Shown: positions 27,601 through 42,600 of the stretch, one piece after another
How positions within the stretch are numbered: position 1 is the first letter of the stretch
How the letters are laid out: every line of letters begins with the position of its first letter
Origin: Membranipora membranacea
Taxonomy: Eukaryota; Bryozoa; Gymnolaemata; Cheilostomatida; Membraniporidae
Assembly: GCA_914767715.1 (NCBI GenBank)
Contig: OU612071.1
Location: forward strand, 14,119,493 to 14,183,492
Length of the DNA stretch: 64,000 nt
Direction: 5' to 3'
Notes under the pieces: generated by a model
Databases searched by the model: none
What the model was told of the DNA's origin: nothing
The model's input: the letters and a program-made list of their open reading frames with translations, nothing else
Made by a program: the position numbers and the translations under genes

Positions 27601-30600
27601 GTGTTGACCACAATGTGATAAGCGGCCCACGAAGCGGGCATGTACCACCACCCCACCCTGGACGTACCTTTTGCCTGATACCTGGTATTTTGACATCGCT
27701 CCAGTAAAGTTTATGGCGGTTGTCTTGACATAAATCTATCCTCTACAATAAAAGACATACACTTGGATTAGCAACACATTGATGAGCAAGACGTAACCAA
27801 AATCCGTCAGATGGAAGGTTTTCAATCGTAACCCATATCCTGGATACGTAAATGTTGGATAGCGTTAGGTTAGCTGGCACCGACCTTTGCTTGTGAGGTG
27901 GGAGATGCAATGAAGTAATAGGGATGAGCAAATGTTAGCTCGTAGCCAGCTTGAGCAAAAAAAGCGAACTTTACCCTGAGAAAACTCTACTCATCACGGG
28001 TTTAGAGGATTTGAGAAGAACAGAGTTTGTTGGTATCACATTTTGTGCGAAAATTCAGCCATGTTACAGGGTCAATCCCCCTTTATATATGTATATGTTT
28101 ATTTAGTGGTTACATCTATCGTCCAATCATCTATGCATCCTAGTCAAAGAACAGCTTTACCTCAAATCGATGCTCTACATATGCAGACCTAATAACTAAA
28201 GTACACACAACCACTACAAGGAGGGGCAGTGCAATTAATATATATCTATTGTTTCCTTAATCCATAACTATCGCAATAACCTGGCAATCCTAGAGACCAA
28301 CATATGCGTCAGAAGGATGCTTAACTTAGCTAGCAGGCAAACATCCATATATACATTGAGGGAGAAATTAAAGTCAACCATCAATGAGCACCTGGTCTTG
28401 GGGGGCATTAATCTGAGTTCGAGGCCTACATTATCAACCTGGATATGACTCAATGTGCCAACACCATTTCCAGGTCATAAAGATATTTTTATGTTATGCA
28501 AGTGCTGGCAAAGATGGGAGGCTTCACTGTAGCTATAATTTGCATGCTTCGGTTAGGAGGGCTTGCAACAGTAGTCTTAATAATGGGTACACAGAGTCTT
28601 TCTCTGCAGAAGGCATTCTCTTGCAGGGAGTCAGCTTTTATTGGAATCCACCCATTGTAAATTTTGCGCACAATTCAATTTCAGCTTTCATATTTTTAAG
28701 GTTATTGAACTAGGTTGCCGATAGACTGGTCTCCCATGTTAATTTGCTTAGGTAAGGGGGAGTGCTGCAACACCCTCCCTCCAATGAAACAGTTTGAGAA
28801 CTCATGCTAGCTATGTTGAAGAAATTACTCACAGGCACATGTGGAGGAAATTCCAATCTATCCCGGATCATCACCATTTCTAGGTCAGGTTTGGCAGCTA
28901 GTGATTGGCTGATGGGAGATTCACAGAGTGACCTATTTATTCGTGTGCATGCCTCTATCTTTTCGCAGCACGATTGGAGCTCTGCAAAATAAACATGTGA
29001 AGTATTACTTTATAACGGAGGGGGGGGGGGGGAATGCTCATTTTCTAAAATGCTACATTGTCAATGCCTGAGCAGAGTAAAGCAAGTTTGCCTACCAATT
29101 TTACAATCTCAATCGTGTTGTGACTGTACAATTGACGAACACATTTGCTATTTACTGATTCAACCATAGACTTGATAACAATTAGTTAGTCTATCTATAG
29201 GTTCAGCGCAACTTGTAGGTTTAAGTCCCATCGGGTGGAGGAAAAATGGATGGATAATCCCCGACTCCTGGCATCTTAGACTGTGTCTGTTTCTACAATG
29301 GGTTGATTTCACCTAGCATAGATATATTATTACTTTACACGTAAACACATAGAAAATATGTACACAAAAAGCATGTATATGCTATTTACGGATATAAATA
29401 AATTAAATTCTGGGAACCAGTTTTCAACATAAGGGCAGTAGATCTTAACATTTAAGAGCGTTGAAATGAGCATGTTAACCTAAAACCATTCAAAACCTAG
29501 TTGCTTTTCAATATTTATGAATTATACGTTTATGTAATATGAAATATCATCTCAGCTAACAATCGGCTAAACAGGAAACAGGCGTATTATTAATAGCCTC
29601 CCACTATGTAACTCTCCTTTCAATCATAAACATATTAACCTATAATTAACCTGATTCCGATCTTAATCACGAACATAGCCTGAGCGCCTAATCTCATTCT
29701 TGTGGGGCGGTATTGGCACCACCCATAAGAAAAACCTTTGGGCACCTGCACTAACATGCCTTGATTGGTTCATATAAGAAGAGGGAATCCCAATTAGTAT
29801 GAGATGAATTATAACCGGAAAAGCCCAGGAGAGAGGAGGAAACACCTTTTCACAGCTGGCTTAATCCTGTTAGATCAGGCTGGATGGCTGGATGTAAGAC
29901 AGCGCTCTAGATTTTGTGTGAATGATATTAAATCAACCACCCAACTTTCAAGACTAGATATTCTAATAGTAGAGTAACACAGAAAATGCTTTTGAAGTTT
30001 AAGCTTTCCATTTCACCCTTTAAAAACTACTTATCGAAGATATTTATGAAGGCAGTAAAATGTCCAAAAACAATCTTAAGGGGAAGGCTTTCATCTAGTT
30101 TAGCCAAGCAGTTGAACCACTAACCACCACTAACTGAGGTCTTTAAAACCATACATGGCCTAAGAGTTAAGAGTTAAATCGGTATAACAAACATATCTAA
30201 ATCAAAATTCAAATTCAAATTGAGATTGAATGCATTATAACGCACCTGCACATATCCTCTGAGCGAGAGGAAGGTTCTGATCGTGCTTCTCGATGTTCTG
30301 CAGTAGTACAGTAAAGGCTGCAGAGATCTTCTGTATGTGATGTAAGGGGTTGTGTAAAAACTCCTCAAGAGACAAAACCTCCTGTTAAACAAAATTAAAT
30401 TTATTAAAATCAAGATATAATTTATTAAAATCAAAATCAAATACATTTGATATTATCATCATATTGTCATCATATCATAACACAGTGTTACTATTGTGGC
30501 GATAGTGTTCGAGGAAGATAACTTTCACCATCCTCCCTGAATTCACAGACCAACTTCGCCTATTTCAATTAATTTTAACTGAGAGGGCAAAATTTGTTTT

Positions 30601-33600
30601 TCAAGACATCGTTTACTGGCTGTATTTTTTCACATAAATTTATTTAATCTGAACCCGGCGTAATCCAGGTATGACTTGCAAATTGGAATGACACTGAAAC
30701 TAATTATCCACTATGCAATCAGAATACAATAGGGATACACAAAGCAATAGCGACCTTGGTGATAGCTCTCACTGCAACTCGGATTTTGATTAAATAGTTG
30801 AGCCCCAAAACCAAGGGCACTCCGCCAACACAATTGCTGGGATGTGCCAGCACAGTTAATACTGAAACAAACTGAGCATAAACTTGTGCCAATGATAGCT
30901 TTCTCTCAAGAATGGAATTGGTAAAAGATATACACACAATCACATGTATGTAAGTGTGTGTAGGTATTTGTTGTACTGTTTGTATAGTAGGAGTAGAATT
31001 TCCAGGATATGTGTGCGCTAAACAGACACAAGATGTGGAAACAGCCGTCACTATTAATAAATGCTTCGCTGGCAGATGAGTTTCATACTCGGCAGCTTAT
31101 AAAGAAACATTATATGGGAGAAGTTTCCAACACCCTGATAATACAATAACCAGAATTAATATTCAGAAAACTTTTAATTTACTTAAATGCCTTTTCAAAG
31201 CCTTCCTAAACCATACATAATAAACCTTGTGACTAATTTTCATTTCTTGTTTAATTTAAAATCCAAAGCAAAATTTTCTCCTACAAGATAACCATCAGTC
31301 CTAACAGCTTACCTTCATAAGCGGGGTGTGCACATCGCGCTCCGTCTTCAGAACCATCTTAAGATGCTCAGCATCTTTGATTCCATCCAGATACTTTATA
31401 TAGTTTTGTCTCAGCACCTCAATCTATAACAAATCAAACATTATGTGATGTGAGCTAAACCAGGTCCCAAACTCCCTGGCTAAACAAAAATGCAAATATG
31501 AAACTAATTTGGAGTTGTTCACTAATTGAACATGTGGTTCAGAGAGGGAGCAACTCCAAATTGTTGCTCCCTATATTGAGTTTGGTCTAGACAAATTGAA
31601 ATATCTTCAAGGCAAAGTTGAACCTCCACTCCAGTCTTGAATCATAAGCGCTGTCTTGGCTAGGTCAGGTTCAAGCTCTACAGCCCCTGATGGAACAGAA
31701 TACCATTCAGTCAAATGCAAACTGACAATGCAATACATCTGGAATATAAATTTTATTTACCCTTGGAGAGTAAATCTCTGGTGCAGTAGCTATCATCTTT
31801 TTACCATCAGTAGCCTGCCTCACAACTATCTCTAGTTTAGCTGAGAAGTACTGTGACATTGAAATCAGCTACAAAAGAAAAATTGCATAAAGATTAAAAC
31901 TGAGCTACAGATGAGAACCTTGTACCTCCCTTATCAAGGTAAGTTGCGATGCTTATAAGAATATGGCTAGAGATTTTTCATGTATTCTTGAAAGTAAGGG
32001 ACATTGTAATTAACTGCTTTTAACAACCTTCCTCAACATCTTTGTTCATTGTCAAACCATTTGTTTTCATTGAATTAAGTTCTATTCCCTTGATCTTATT
32101 TCGGTTGTTTTTTTTGCAAATCAGGGAGATGGTTGATGCAATAAAAATGTATATATAATAGCCAAAATCTCACCATATCCATATTCTGGAACAGTGTAAA
32201 TGTATCGTCTTCGTCGACTTTTCCGGTGAGCTGTAACTCGTTAGCGTGATATCTATAACTCCTTCTCATCACATCACAAAACTCCATCTCCTCCTCGTAC
32301 AGATAGCTCACCATATCCAGAGCCTTCTTACACACTCCTCTAACAGGCTGTGTGTGAAATAATATTATATATATAGAATTATCAGTATATTATAATTGAT
32401 TATTAATTATAATTATAATTATATATGTAATTATATATATAACATATATGTAGGTGAATTGAGGAAGTAGGTATTTTTCATGAGCAGTTAATTCTTCACA
32501 GCAAAAAAAAAACTCGATTATGACCAGTTATTTATATGCAGGGAGTTCTTCGTAACTATAACATTTATAAATTCTATGATAGTTATGTGCAGTCACTTCA
32601 GGCAATAGATTCCCATCTTTAAAATTAGGCCCAATGATATTATGAAATCATTCAATACCTAACAAATCAAAGCAATGTGGGTTACTCCCCTCCCAAAACC
32701 CAAACTAAATCCACTCACCTGTTCACAAATACTGGCGCCATCAGCCTCCCTCTCGCTTCGTCGGCCTATACGCCCCTTCTTCTCTTTGCCTCCCCCTCCA
32801 GCTACGCCCCCTGATAGAGCCTGGGTGTGCTGCTTGTGTTTTTTCCTAGCTACTAGACTTCCTGATACTCGAGCGCTGGCTGATCGCTTAGTAGGAGTTA
32901 CTGAGTTAGAGGCGAGGTCTAGGTTTAGCTTTGATTGTCGGAGTGATCGAGATCGACCGATCGTTGGTCGCCATATCATCATCTTCATTGACTTCTGCTG
33001 ATGTCTTCAAAAAAAGAAGCCCAAATTCATAATCAGACATGATGTTTTGAATGGCACAAATATACTTCCGTAGATGACGGTGCGTCAAAAAACAACAAAC
33101 TTCACTCACCAGGCAAGTTATGCAAAGATATAAATTGAGTTTGTCACCAACAAACCTCTTCAGTTTATAAGGAGCACACAATAAATAAAAGACAGTGAAT
33201 TGGTTGTGATGAGCAATTAGGCTCACCTGAACCTAGATTGCCAAAGTAGGGGAAAGTAATGGCGCTTCACTACAAGTTTCCAACAAAGTAGTTTAGGAAC
33301 TAATATTATTTGGACGTGACAAATACCTGATTATAGCAGCTACATGCTTCATATCAGCATTACTCAGCTCTTCTCCTTGTACTTCTATAATTCTGTCTCC
33401 TACTCTAAGCCCCGCCCTCTCAGCTGACGAATCAACATCGATGTGACATATCCCAACAGGTGTCTGCTCTGACAGGGAGAAACCGAATCCAGAACTACCG
33501 CGTGTCACTGTCAACTGTGTGGAAGAAAACATATGTAGTCATTTACAGCACAATGTTAGGGTATGAAGTATACATTATAAGCTGACGGGTGAATAGTTTA

Positions 33601-36600
33601 TTCCCATGATTATTTGCTACACACAATACTTGACTTGTCTTGGAAAAATTGTCCAACCAAGAATAACTAATCATATGTGTTTATCAATTCATTGAAAATA
33701 AATCTCGGCAAAATAAAGAGTTGTCCCACCTTTGAACAAGTGGACATAATTCTTTAAGACTTAAGGTAGTACTAGAAGATTATTGCTGTGATAACAAGCA
33801 CATACCACATAGGGAGTATACTTCTGACCAGCACCAGTAAGTCGCTGCCATGCTGCCTGTGAGTCGGAGCTTGATTGGCTGCTGTCCGGTGACATCATAG
33901 CGCTGATAGGCAGCTCACTCTGTCGTCTCACACGACGTATAGAAGCCTGCTTAGAGACGGAGGGCCGAGTTACTACTGGATCCTGAAACGCAACGACTAG
34001 CTGTTACTTTGTCATAAAACTTATAAATAATTATACGGAAGGCAGTATAGCAAGTGAGCGATAAAACATTATAAATGTATTCAAATAATGTAATGAAAGT
34101 ATCATCTATCTATTTTTCTCTTGCTATTCTGCATGACGTATAAATTATTAACCTCAATCATTCAGTCAGAGCAGATTAATTTGATGTATGGTTGTCCGAT
34201 TTCTTTCATTAGTTCTTAGTAAAGCTCCCCGTCAACATTCTTAACAATTGAGGATAATTTTATAGATTGATTATAATTGTCAGAAATCAGACTTCTGCTA
34301 CTAACTGACTAAACTTACTTGGTATAGAATTTGTTGGGATCCCCTGTTGGAACTTAGCCTATCCAGTGTGTTATTTATAGAGCTGCTCTCTTGTGTGGAG
34401 CTTAGTCTATCTAGAGAGCTAGCCCGACTTGATGAGCAGCTTGAGAGATTCTGTGATGAGGTACTGAGACTAACTGGCTGATCAAATCTTGCCAATTCCT
34501 GTAAAACAGACAAGGAAATGCTTGAATTGACTTGACACGCTTCATCAGTTCCTTGATCACAAAGTGTTCTTCTTGCTTCCTATTCAAGAGACCAGTTAGC
34601 CCATATGTTTAACTTTTGCGATTAACCATCAACGGCAATCGAGTAGACTTACACAAAGAAAAGAGTGCAAAGACTGCTCAGCAAGGTAAAAACTTATCCG
34701 GGAACAATGTTTTCCTTGGTCCTTGCTTCACAATAAAAGGCATAACAAGCAGGAAGAAAAAAGGTTTTCAAGTGTTCATATCAAAGTTATCTCATGACAA
34801 TGAACAAAAGAACTAAACTTACGCGCACAAGGATATTATTGAATGATAAAACCGATTACCAAGGATAAAAACCCAGTATCTAGAAGGGTCTAGACTCTAG
34901 AGTATATTATCTCCCTTATTACAGATTACCACTAAAATATTTTTGACTAGGCTAATTTTGATCAATACTGTTTGATGATAATTTCTGGTGTAAGTATAGC
35001 AGTTTGGTAACTGTTCTAGGCAAGCCAGGGCTAGGCTTACTTGGCTTACCACTTTAAATCCTAGTCGCGAGTAAAATTTAGCTCCATAGATTTAAATACA
35101 ACAGTACCTTGATGTTAGCGTATAAGTTTTCATTACTGCGATGTTTGATTGGTTGAGCGCTGCCCTCCACATGACGAGGTCTCTTATACAGTGACTTTCT
35201 CGGCCTCTTGTAGTGTGCGTCAGGAGGTATGGCATCACGACGAGCTGTGGAGCATGGAAAGGGAAAAATATGATTTTAATATGTGACTAAACTGGACATA
35301 AACGGTAAAACTATACAGAATCCAGAAGCATACTAACAATGCAAAGGCTTTCCCGTGCGTTAAATATCATAAGATTGTATATTCCAAATATTTTATTTGT
35401 TATTTTTTGTCATACCCGTGGCCTAATCAACTATAATAATAATATTTTATTTATGAGATGAGTAGAGTATTTGCAAGAGGAAAGGTTGCCAATTTCTCGC
35501 AGGCTTTAAAAAGCTACCATTTAAACGCCCTCTTTACTTTATATACACTACCAGCTCAGCTATAGCAAAAATATAGTGCTAACTAACATTAGGTCATACT
35601 CAAGCTAGCTAAACTTAACTCTAGCTAATATCTACTACCTGTATGACGTAGGCTGTGTGTGTTATAATACTGTTGACTGGCACTCATGTTATCACTGGAT
35701 GAGACTGAGGAACTGCATGTTGTTGTAGGTCCTGTTGTCGGGACAGGTGGCGGTCTGTGACGCGGCGCAGGCTTACGGGAACTCGAGCTACGCCTAACTC
35801 TGCAGTTATCTATAGAAAGAGAGTTAATAAAATTATTATATATTATATAAATTATATAAAATTATATATTATAAATTTTAAAATATAAATTATCAATTAT
35901 AAAAAATAAATTATATAAAAAGTAATTATAAATTAAAATCGATTTCTAAATATTTCTGTTTGCAACCGGAAAGATTGTGTAGCCTGTGGGTGATCTTGTA
36001 CCGTAAAGGGGAAAAGAAGAGAAACTAATCAAAGCTACACACAGGATGGAAACATAACATCCATGCTTTGCATTAGGGAACTTCATTTGATTTGATAAAA
36101 AAAAACCAGTATCGAAACAGTGACTTAGGCAAGCATACTTTGATCATCGGTAAATACGCTTTCAACCTCGTCGTATGGTTGTGCTATGCAATCACAATCG
36201 CCACTCGCTTGAACAGGATTAACATGCTTAGTATTCCACAGTATTAAGATATATATATAGATATATTTATCTTCTCCTGCATTGCACGCATCATGTCTGA
36301 CAGAGTGAACTGAATCAAGCTTCGCACCTTACTGTTCATATTGGTCATGTTAATAGCTACCACGTTAGGAATCTGACCATGTCACAACCAAATCACACCA
36401 GACCTAGTGTACAAAAACTAAAGTAGAAGGTAATAGTTAAGTTTGTGGATTATTGCAACATTATTTTCTGTGATATCCATCACCAATCTCACTAATGCAT
36501 AACTAGAATGAGTCAAATGTTTCATTTGTCAATTGGAAGATCAAACATGGCAGCAATTTATGTTGGAAAACTTATAAAACAGCGGAGATAACATTCATTG

Positions 36601-39600
36601 TTTCAAACTTGTTTTTGTTATCTAAATGGACCAAAAATGTTTCTGGATCCGTTATTGGGCACGCATTAAGGACCCCGCAATCTTGTTTCATTTCCTTATC
36701 AAGTACTTCAGGCTATGTGTGTAAGTAAGCCAAAAGCTCATAACAAAATGAACTGGTATTTAAGCCTTGTTATCTATAAAACTTTATCTAGGCATGAAAA
36801 TTATAAAGAGAGCATGTTTGCTCACAGTGGTGATACTCGATATATGCCTGTTCGGAGTCATGGCTGTTATGATATTGCAGATGTGATCTAGATCAAATTC
36901 TACCGAGTTTGCCTGCATTTGGAGTTGCTCCACCTCTTACTTGATATCAATGTGAGTAGTTAAAAGGACCTCCCCTATCTGACCATTGAGTGTCTCGGGT
37001 TGAGACAGTCAGAGCCGTTACAAATCACTACTATATTAGTAGCATTGTAGGTACCTAACACTTCAGGGCAGGTATAGGGACTTTCTTTAATTGAATTATA
37101 TTGGCTGTTGCAATATCAAAACAGTGACTTAGGTAAGTGTACTTCAATCATAAGTAAGTACTCTTCCACCCTCGTCATATGGTTGTTGTGCTAAAATGTA
37201 TCTTGAGTCACTATCTTGCACTGGAATTACATGCCTTGTATTACGTTGCAGTATTAGGATATTCCATATTTCATCCTGAAACGCACGCGGCATGATCCTC
37301 AGAGCTAACTCAATCAAGCGTCGCATCCAACTGTTCATATTGCTATTTTCAAAGTCAAATTGCGTGTAGCAATTCATCTAAGTATACCAGGTTCCAATTT
37401 GTGTTTTGGCCACAGTGAGAATATGTTTGTGGTGACCTAGTGTGAATAACATCATTTTTGCACTTTTACTCAATTCATACATTGCTATCTCTTGTTTTCC
37501 ATTTGATAGTAAATATAAATTTTGTAATGAAAATATGAGACACCGTAAGCATAGCCATTTCCTTGCCATTATGGCCCAACGCTGTAACAAAGGTGTAATG
37601 TTTTAAGCCGATGGCGGAGATAAATAGTAAAAAAAGCAGCACGTCATAATGAAAAATAATGCCTTGTAAGGCCTTTATTGTATTGACAATACATTGATTG
37701 TATGATGTAAGGCAATTAAAAAATGTGAATGCACTTTCAGCTCATAAGTACTGAGTGAACTTATAAAATAAGGGACACTTCAATGACTCTTTTCGTGCTT
37801 ACCACTTGGGAAATCCCTACTCTGGCTTCCTATCAATTTCACACATTATATAAACTTCAATGGCAATTTCATAAGAACAAAACACTAATTACTTGCGCTG
37901 CTGAACATTTTTTGCTCCTACAGTAGAAGTAATTGAATTATTAGAGCACTCACTGTAATAAGCAACTAAAGGAAATAAAGAGGCGCGTGGGAAGGGCTGT
38001 TGTATACAAAATTTCAGAATCATTTTTCTCAACTAGAATTGTAAGTGCCAACACTTCTGTTCTCCTAACAACTTTCATTTCGAACGAGGTTTATTAAATG
38101 AGGCAACTGATGTGTTGTTAGTCCCGCACTGGTATTATTCTACATCTCTGAAAAGAACCACGCACAATTTCAGCTAAAAGGACATTGTTTGACCAAGTAA
38201 TAAGAAACCATTGGGTTCATACTTAACTTAGAAAAAGACCAAGCTATCTTACTGGGATGGCTGTATTTGACGGAACCATGGACGCTTTGTCGATCCTACG
38301 TCAATCGCTGAACGCTCAGGAACGTCTCCTAGGTGTTCTTATTGTCCTCATCAAGGCTATGAGTATGAGAACCCAGCAGAGAGTTCCACCTGATTCGGCC
38401 CCAATCCGGGCAACTGGGGAGGGGTCGCCTTGGGATGAGGGGGATGGTGATCGGCGCTGGATAAATATACACAGCAGCCGTGTGATTAAGATTGGACAGG
38501 CCCACTGAACCTTCCGGGCCTGCCGTCATTATCTATTCTATCGAATTTAGCGGTTTTGGCGCAAGTGCTCTCGGGTGCTTTTTGTTTGCAACCGGAAAGA
38601 TTGTGTGGCCTGTGGGTGATCTTGTACCGTAAAGGGGAAGAGAAGAGAAACTAATCAAAGCTACACACAGGATGAAAACATAACATCCATGCTTTGCATT
38701 AGGGAACTTCATTTGATTTGATAAAAAAAAACCAGTATCAAAACAGTGACTTAGGCAAGCATACTTTGATCATCGGTAAATACGCTTTCAACCTCGTCGT
38801 ATGGTTGTGCTATGCAATCACAATCGCCACTCGCTTGAACAGGATTAACATGCTTAGTATTCCGCAGTATTAAGATATATATATAGATATATTTTATCTT
38901 CTCCTGCAATGCACGCATCATGTCCGACAGAGTGAACTGAATCAAGCTTCGCACCCAACTGTTCATATTGGTCATGTTTATAGCTACCATGTTAGGAATC
39001 TGACCATGTCACAACCAAATCACACCAGACCTAGTGTACAAAAACTAAAGTAGAAGGTAATAGTTAAGTTTGTGGATTATTGCAACATTATTTTCTGTGA
39101 TATCCATCACCAATCTCACTAATGCATAACTAGAATGAGTCAAATGTTTCATTTGTCAATTGGAAGATCAAATATGGCAGCAATTTATGTTGGAAAACTT
39201 ATAAAACAGCGGAGATAACATTTATTGTTTCAAACCTGTTTTTGTTATCTCAATGGACCAAAAATGTTTCTGGATCCGTTATTGGGCACGCATTAAGGAC
39301 CCCCGCAATCTTGTTTCATTTCCTTATCAAGTACCTCAGGCTATGTGTGTAAGTAAGCCAAAAGCTCATAACAAAATGAACTGGTATTTAAGCCTTGTTA
39401 TCTATAAAACTTTATCTAGGCATGAAAATTATAAAGAGAGCCTGCTTGCTCACAGTGGTGATACTCGATACATGCCTGTTCCGAGTAATGGCTGTAATGA
39501 TATTGCAGATGTGAACTAGATCAAATTCTACCGAGTTTGCCTGCATTTGGAGTTGCTCCACTTCTTACTTGATATCAATGTGAGTAGTTAAAAGGACCTC

Positions 39601-42600
39601 CCCCATCTGACCATTGAGTGTCACGGGTTGAGACAGTCAGAGCCGTTACAAATCACTACTATATTAGTAGCATTGTAGGTACCTAACACTTCAGGGCAGG
39701 TATAGGGACTTTCTTTAATTGAATTATATTGGCTGTTGCAATATCAAAACAGTGACTTAGGTAAGTGTACTTCAATCATAAGTAAGTACTCTTCCACCCT
39801 CGTCATATGGTTGTTGTGCTACAATATATCTTGAGTCACTATCTTGCACTGGAATTACATGCCTTGTATTACGTTGCAGTATTAAGATATACCATATCTC
39901 ATCCTGAAACGCACGCGGCATGATCTTCAGAGCTAACTCAATCAAGCGTCGCACCCAACTGTTCATATTGCTATGTTCAAAGTCAAATTGCGTGTAGCAA
40001 TTCATCTATACCAGGTTCCAATTTGTGTTTTGGCCACAGTGAGAATATGTTTGTGGTGACCTAGTGAGAATAACATCATTTTTGCTTGTAAAAAACCGAT
40101 TGTTTTTTCCATGCCAAAAGCGGAGATAAATACTTAACCGTGTATGTAAGGAGCAAAGGTCAAAGATCAAACTGAAACTGAAAATCATTCATCACTTAGG
40201 TTGGCCACAACCCACCCGTCCAATGTATCAGAACAGTATAGTTCTTCGGGCTAAAGTACACAAACAGAGTGCTTTACAGAGATAAGGAAATCAGGAGCGA
40301 CATGCAAATGCCAAAGGCACGAAAATGCTAAATGCAATCCTTATTACAGTTCAGTTGAGATCAGGGTGTGAACTTTCATACCTATCTCTAGCCTGTCTTA
40401 AGCTTCAGAACTTACACTAAAAGCTAGTTTCTTTTTTCTAGACTCTGATAGTATGCTGGAGTGGTATGTTTTTGTAAACTTAGTTTTAAATAATAAAGTT
40501 ATAATTCATAGTATGGAATATTCTGTACTTCGGTGAGTCAGAGTTAAGTGCATACATCCTGCATCCGGCATCTTGGTACTCCTTGTTTGTGTATAAAAAT
40601 CCAACTCTCGTAGCAAACTTTATATGTTTGTGACAAAATAAACCAACCAACCAAATATACTATGCATGTCAGTGGACGTTTGATTATATTTGTCCTGCAT
40701 GTTGGAGTACCATAGCACTAAGAGTTGTAGCCTCTCTTGACAAGCTTTGTCAAGACGGACTACAAGCGATGGTAAGTATGATATGAAAGGAAACAACTAC
40801 TTGAATGGGGACTGTCATAAACTGAGTGGGTCAACATAGTAGGCCAAGTAACATATTATGGTATACAGTAAATATTCAAGTTGTGTCTTTTTATCCTGAG
40901 GTAGGACAATCTCAGCTGAAAACAGTGCAACACCATTTGAACCAAGGAGTTGCGTCCCCTCTGAGCAATTTGGCATTTTGCATTTAGCATTTTCGTGCCT
41001 TTAGCATTTGGCATTTAGCATGTCGCTACTGATTTCGATACAGAAAGGATATTTTCAAGATAATGCTAAAATAAGCTCATCATCAAAACAAATCTATTCT
41101 AATCTAGTTAATCATTAGAGAGTAAGAATTTAAAATAAACGTATAAATATTTAAATGTTTATGGGCTTTACAGATGGGACACTTCAATTATTGTATTAGT
41201 GTAGGTAGTTTTTGATGATTACCTATGATAAGATATAATTTGCTCTGTATTTAACTTAACTTAAAGACTGATTTCCAACAGTTTTCAAATGGCCAACCTT
41301 CAGGCGATACCCCATATTGTTGCTATTCCGTGCTAGGAGACATGGGCTATAAGTCATCTTGATTTTTTTTTAGAATGTGTTGTATCAAATTGATTTATGT
41401 GGGTTTATAGATAACCAGGAACAAAGCAACTTCATAACGATCAATATCTATAGAACAAAACTAACATCACTTATGCTGCTGAACATTTTTTGCTCCTACA
41501 GTTGAAGTAATTGAATTATTAGCGCTCGCCGTAATAAGCAAATAAAGGAAGTAAAAAAAGGCATATGGGAAGGCCTGACGTATACAGAGTAATTCCGATT
41601 CATTTTCATAACTAAAAGTGTAAGTGCCAATACTTCTGCTCTCCTAACAACTTTTATTTCGGACGAGATTGAACGAATGAGGCAACTGTTGTGTTGTTGA
41701 TCCCTCAGAGGTATTATTCTACGTCTCTGAAAAGAACCACGCACAATTTCAGCTAAAAGGACATTGTTTGACCAAGTAATAAGAAACCATTGGGTTCATA
41801 CTTAACATAGAAAAAGACCAAGCTATCTTACTGGGATGGCTGTATTTGACGGAACCATGGACGCTTTGTCGATCCTACGTCAATCGCTGAACGCTCAGGA
41901 ACGTCTCCTAGGTGTTCTTATAGACCTGATCAAGGCTATGAGAACCCCACAGAGCGTTCCACCTGATTCGGCCCCAATCCAGGCAACTGGGGAAGGGTCG
42001 CCTTGGGATGAGGGGGATGGTGATCGGCGCTGGATAGATACACAGCAGCCGTGTGATTAAGATTGGACAGGCCCACTGAACCTTCCGGGCCTGCCGTCAT
42101 TATCTAATCTGTCGACTTTAGCGGTTTTGGCGCAGGTGCTCTCGGGTGCTTGGTCGCTGACTCGTCCTATAAGCGTTCATTACCCACACGCGGGGCAATG
42201 GAAGTTTATATGACGGGGCAGTAAGATGCAAACTCTAAACCAAAAAAATGGCCAGTCTGACATTTAGAGTCGGGCCTTTCCATATGCCTTTTTTTACTCC
42301 CTTTATTTGCTGATTACGGTGAGCGCACATCCGTAGGAACGAAAAATGTTCAGCAGCATAAGTGATAAGTGTTTTGTTCTTTAGATATTGATAGTAATGA
42401 AGTTAAAGTAAATCAATATGATACAACTCATTCTAAAAAATCAAGATCACTCATAGCCCATGTCTCCTAGCACGAAATGGCAACAATATGGAGTGTAGCG
42501 TGAAGGTTGGGCATTAGAAAAATGTCGGAAATCAGTCTTTTAAGTTAAAGTTATATACAGAGCAAATTATATCCTATCATAGGTAGTCATGTCTGCATGA

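Larger units (their letters stand above)
25966..35638. other. introns between exons 7 and 20, no further features
   Basis: The DH-PH and linker exons are separated by introns of about 290 to 1260 bp (for example 25966-27167, 27743-28832, 28982-30245 and 30382-31312). Apart from AT-rich tracts and a run of 13 G at 29020-29032, I see nothing else supported in these introns. Confidence 0.5.
38584..40085. repeat. 1.5-kb direct repeat, copy B
   Basis: Second copy, offset by about 2625 bp. It carries two related minus-strand frames (38751-38990 and 39772-40005). Its left border fuses directly to the 0.7-kb block ending at 38580. Confidence 0.85.

Noticed and set aside
28804-28992. 62-codon plus-strand frame
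   Set aside because: It is the shadow of the minus-strand DH exon 28833-28981, which has splice sites, phase and domain fit.
29020-29032. Run of 13 G
   Set aside because: Simple homopolymer; no structure or gene context that makes it informative.
32675-33001. 108-codon plus-strand Pro/Leu-rich frame
   Set aside because: Antisense shadow of exon 12.
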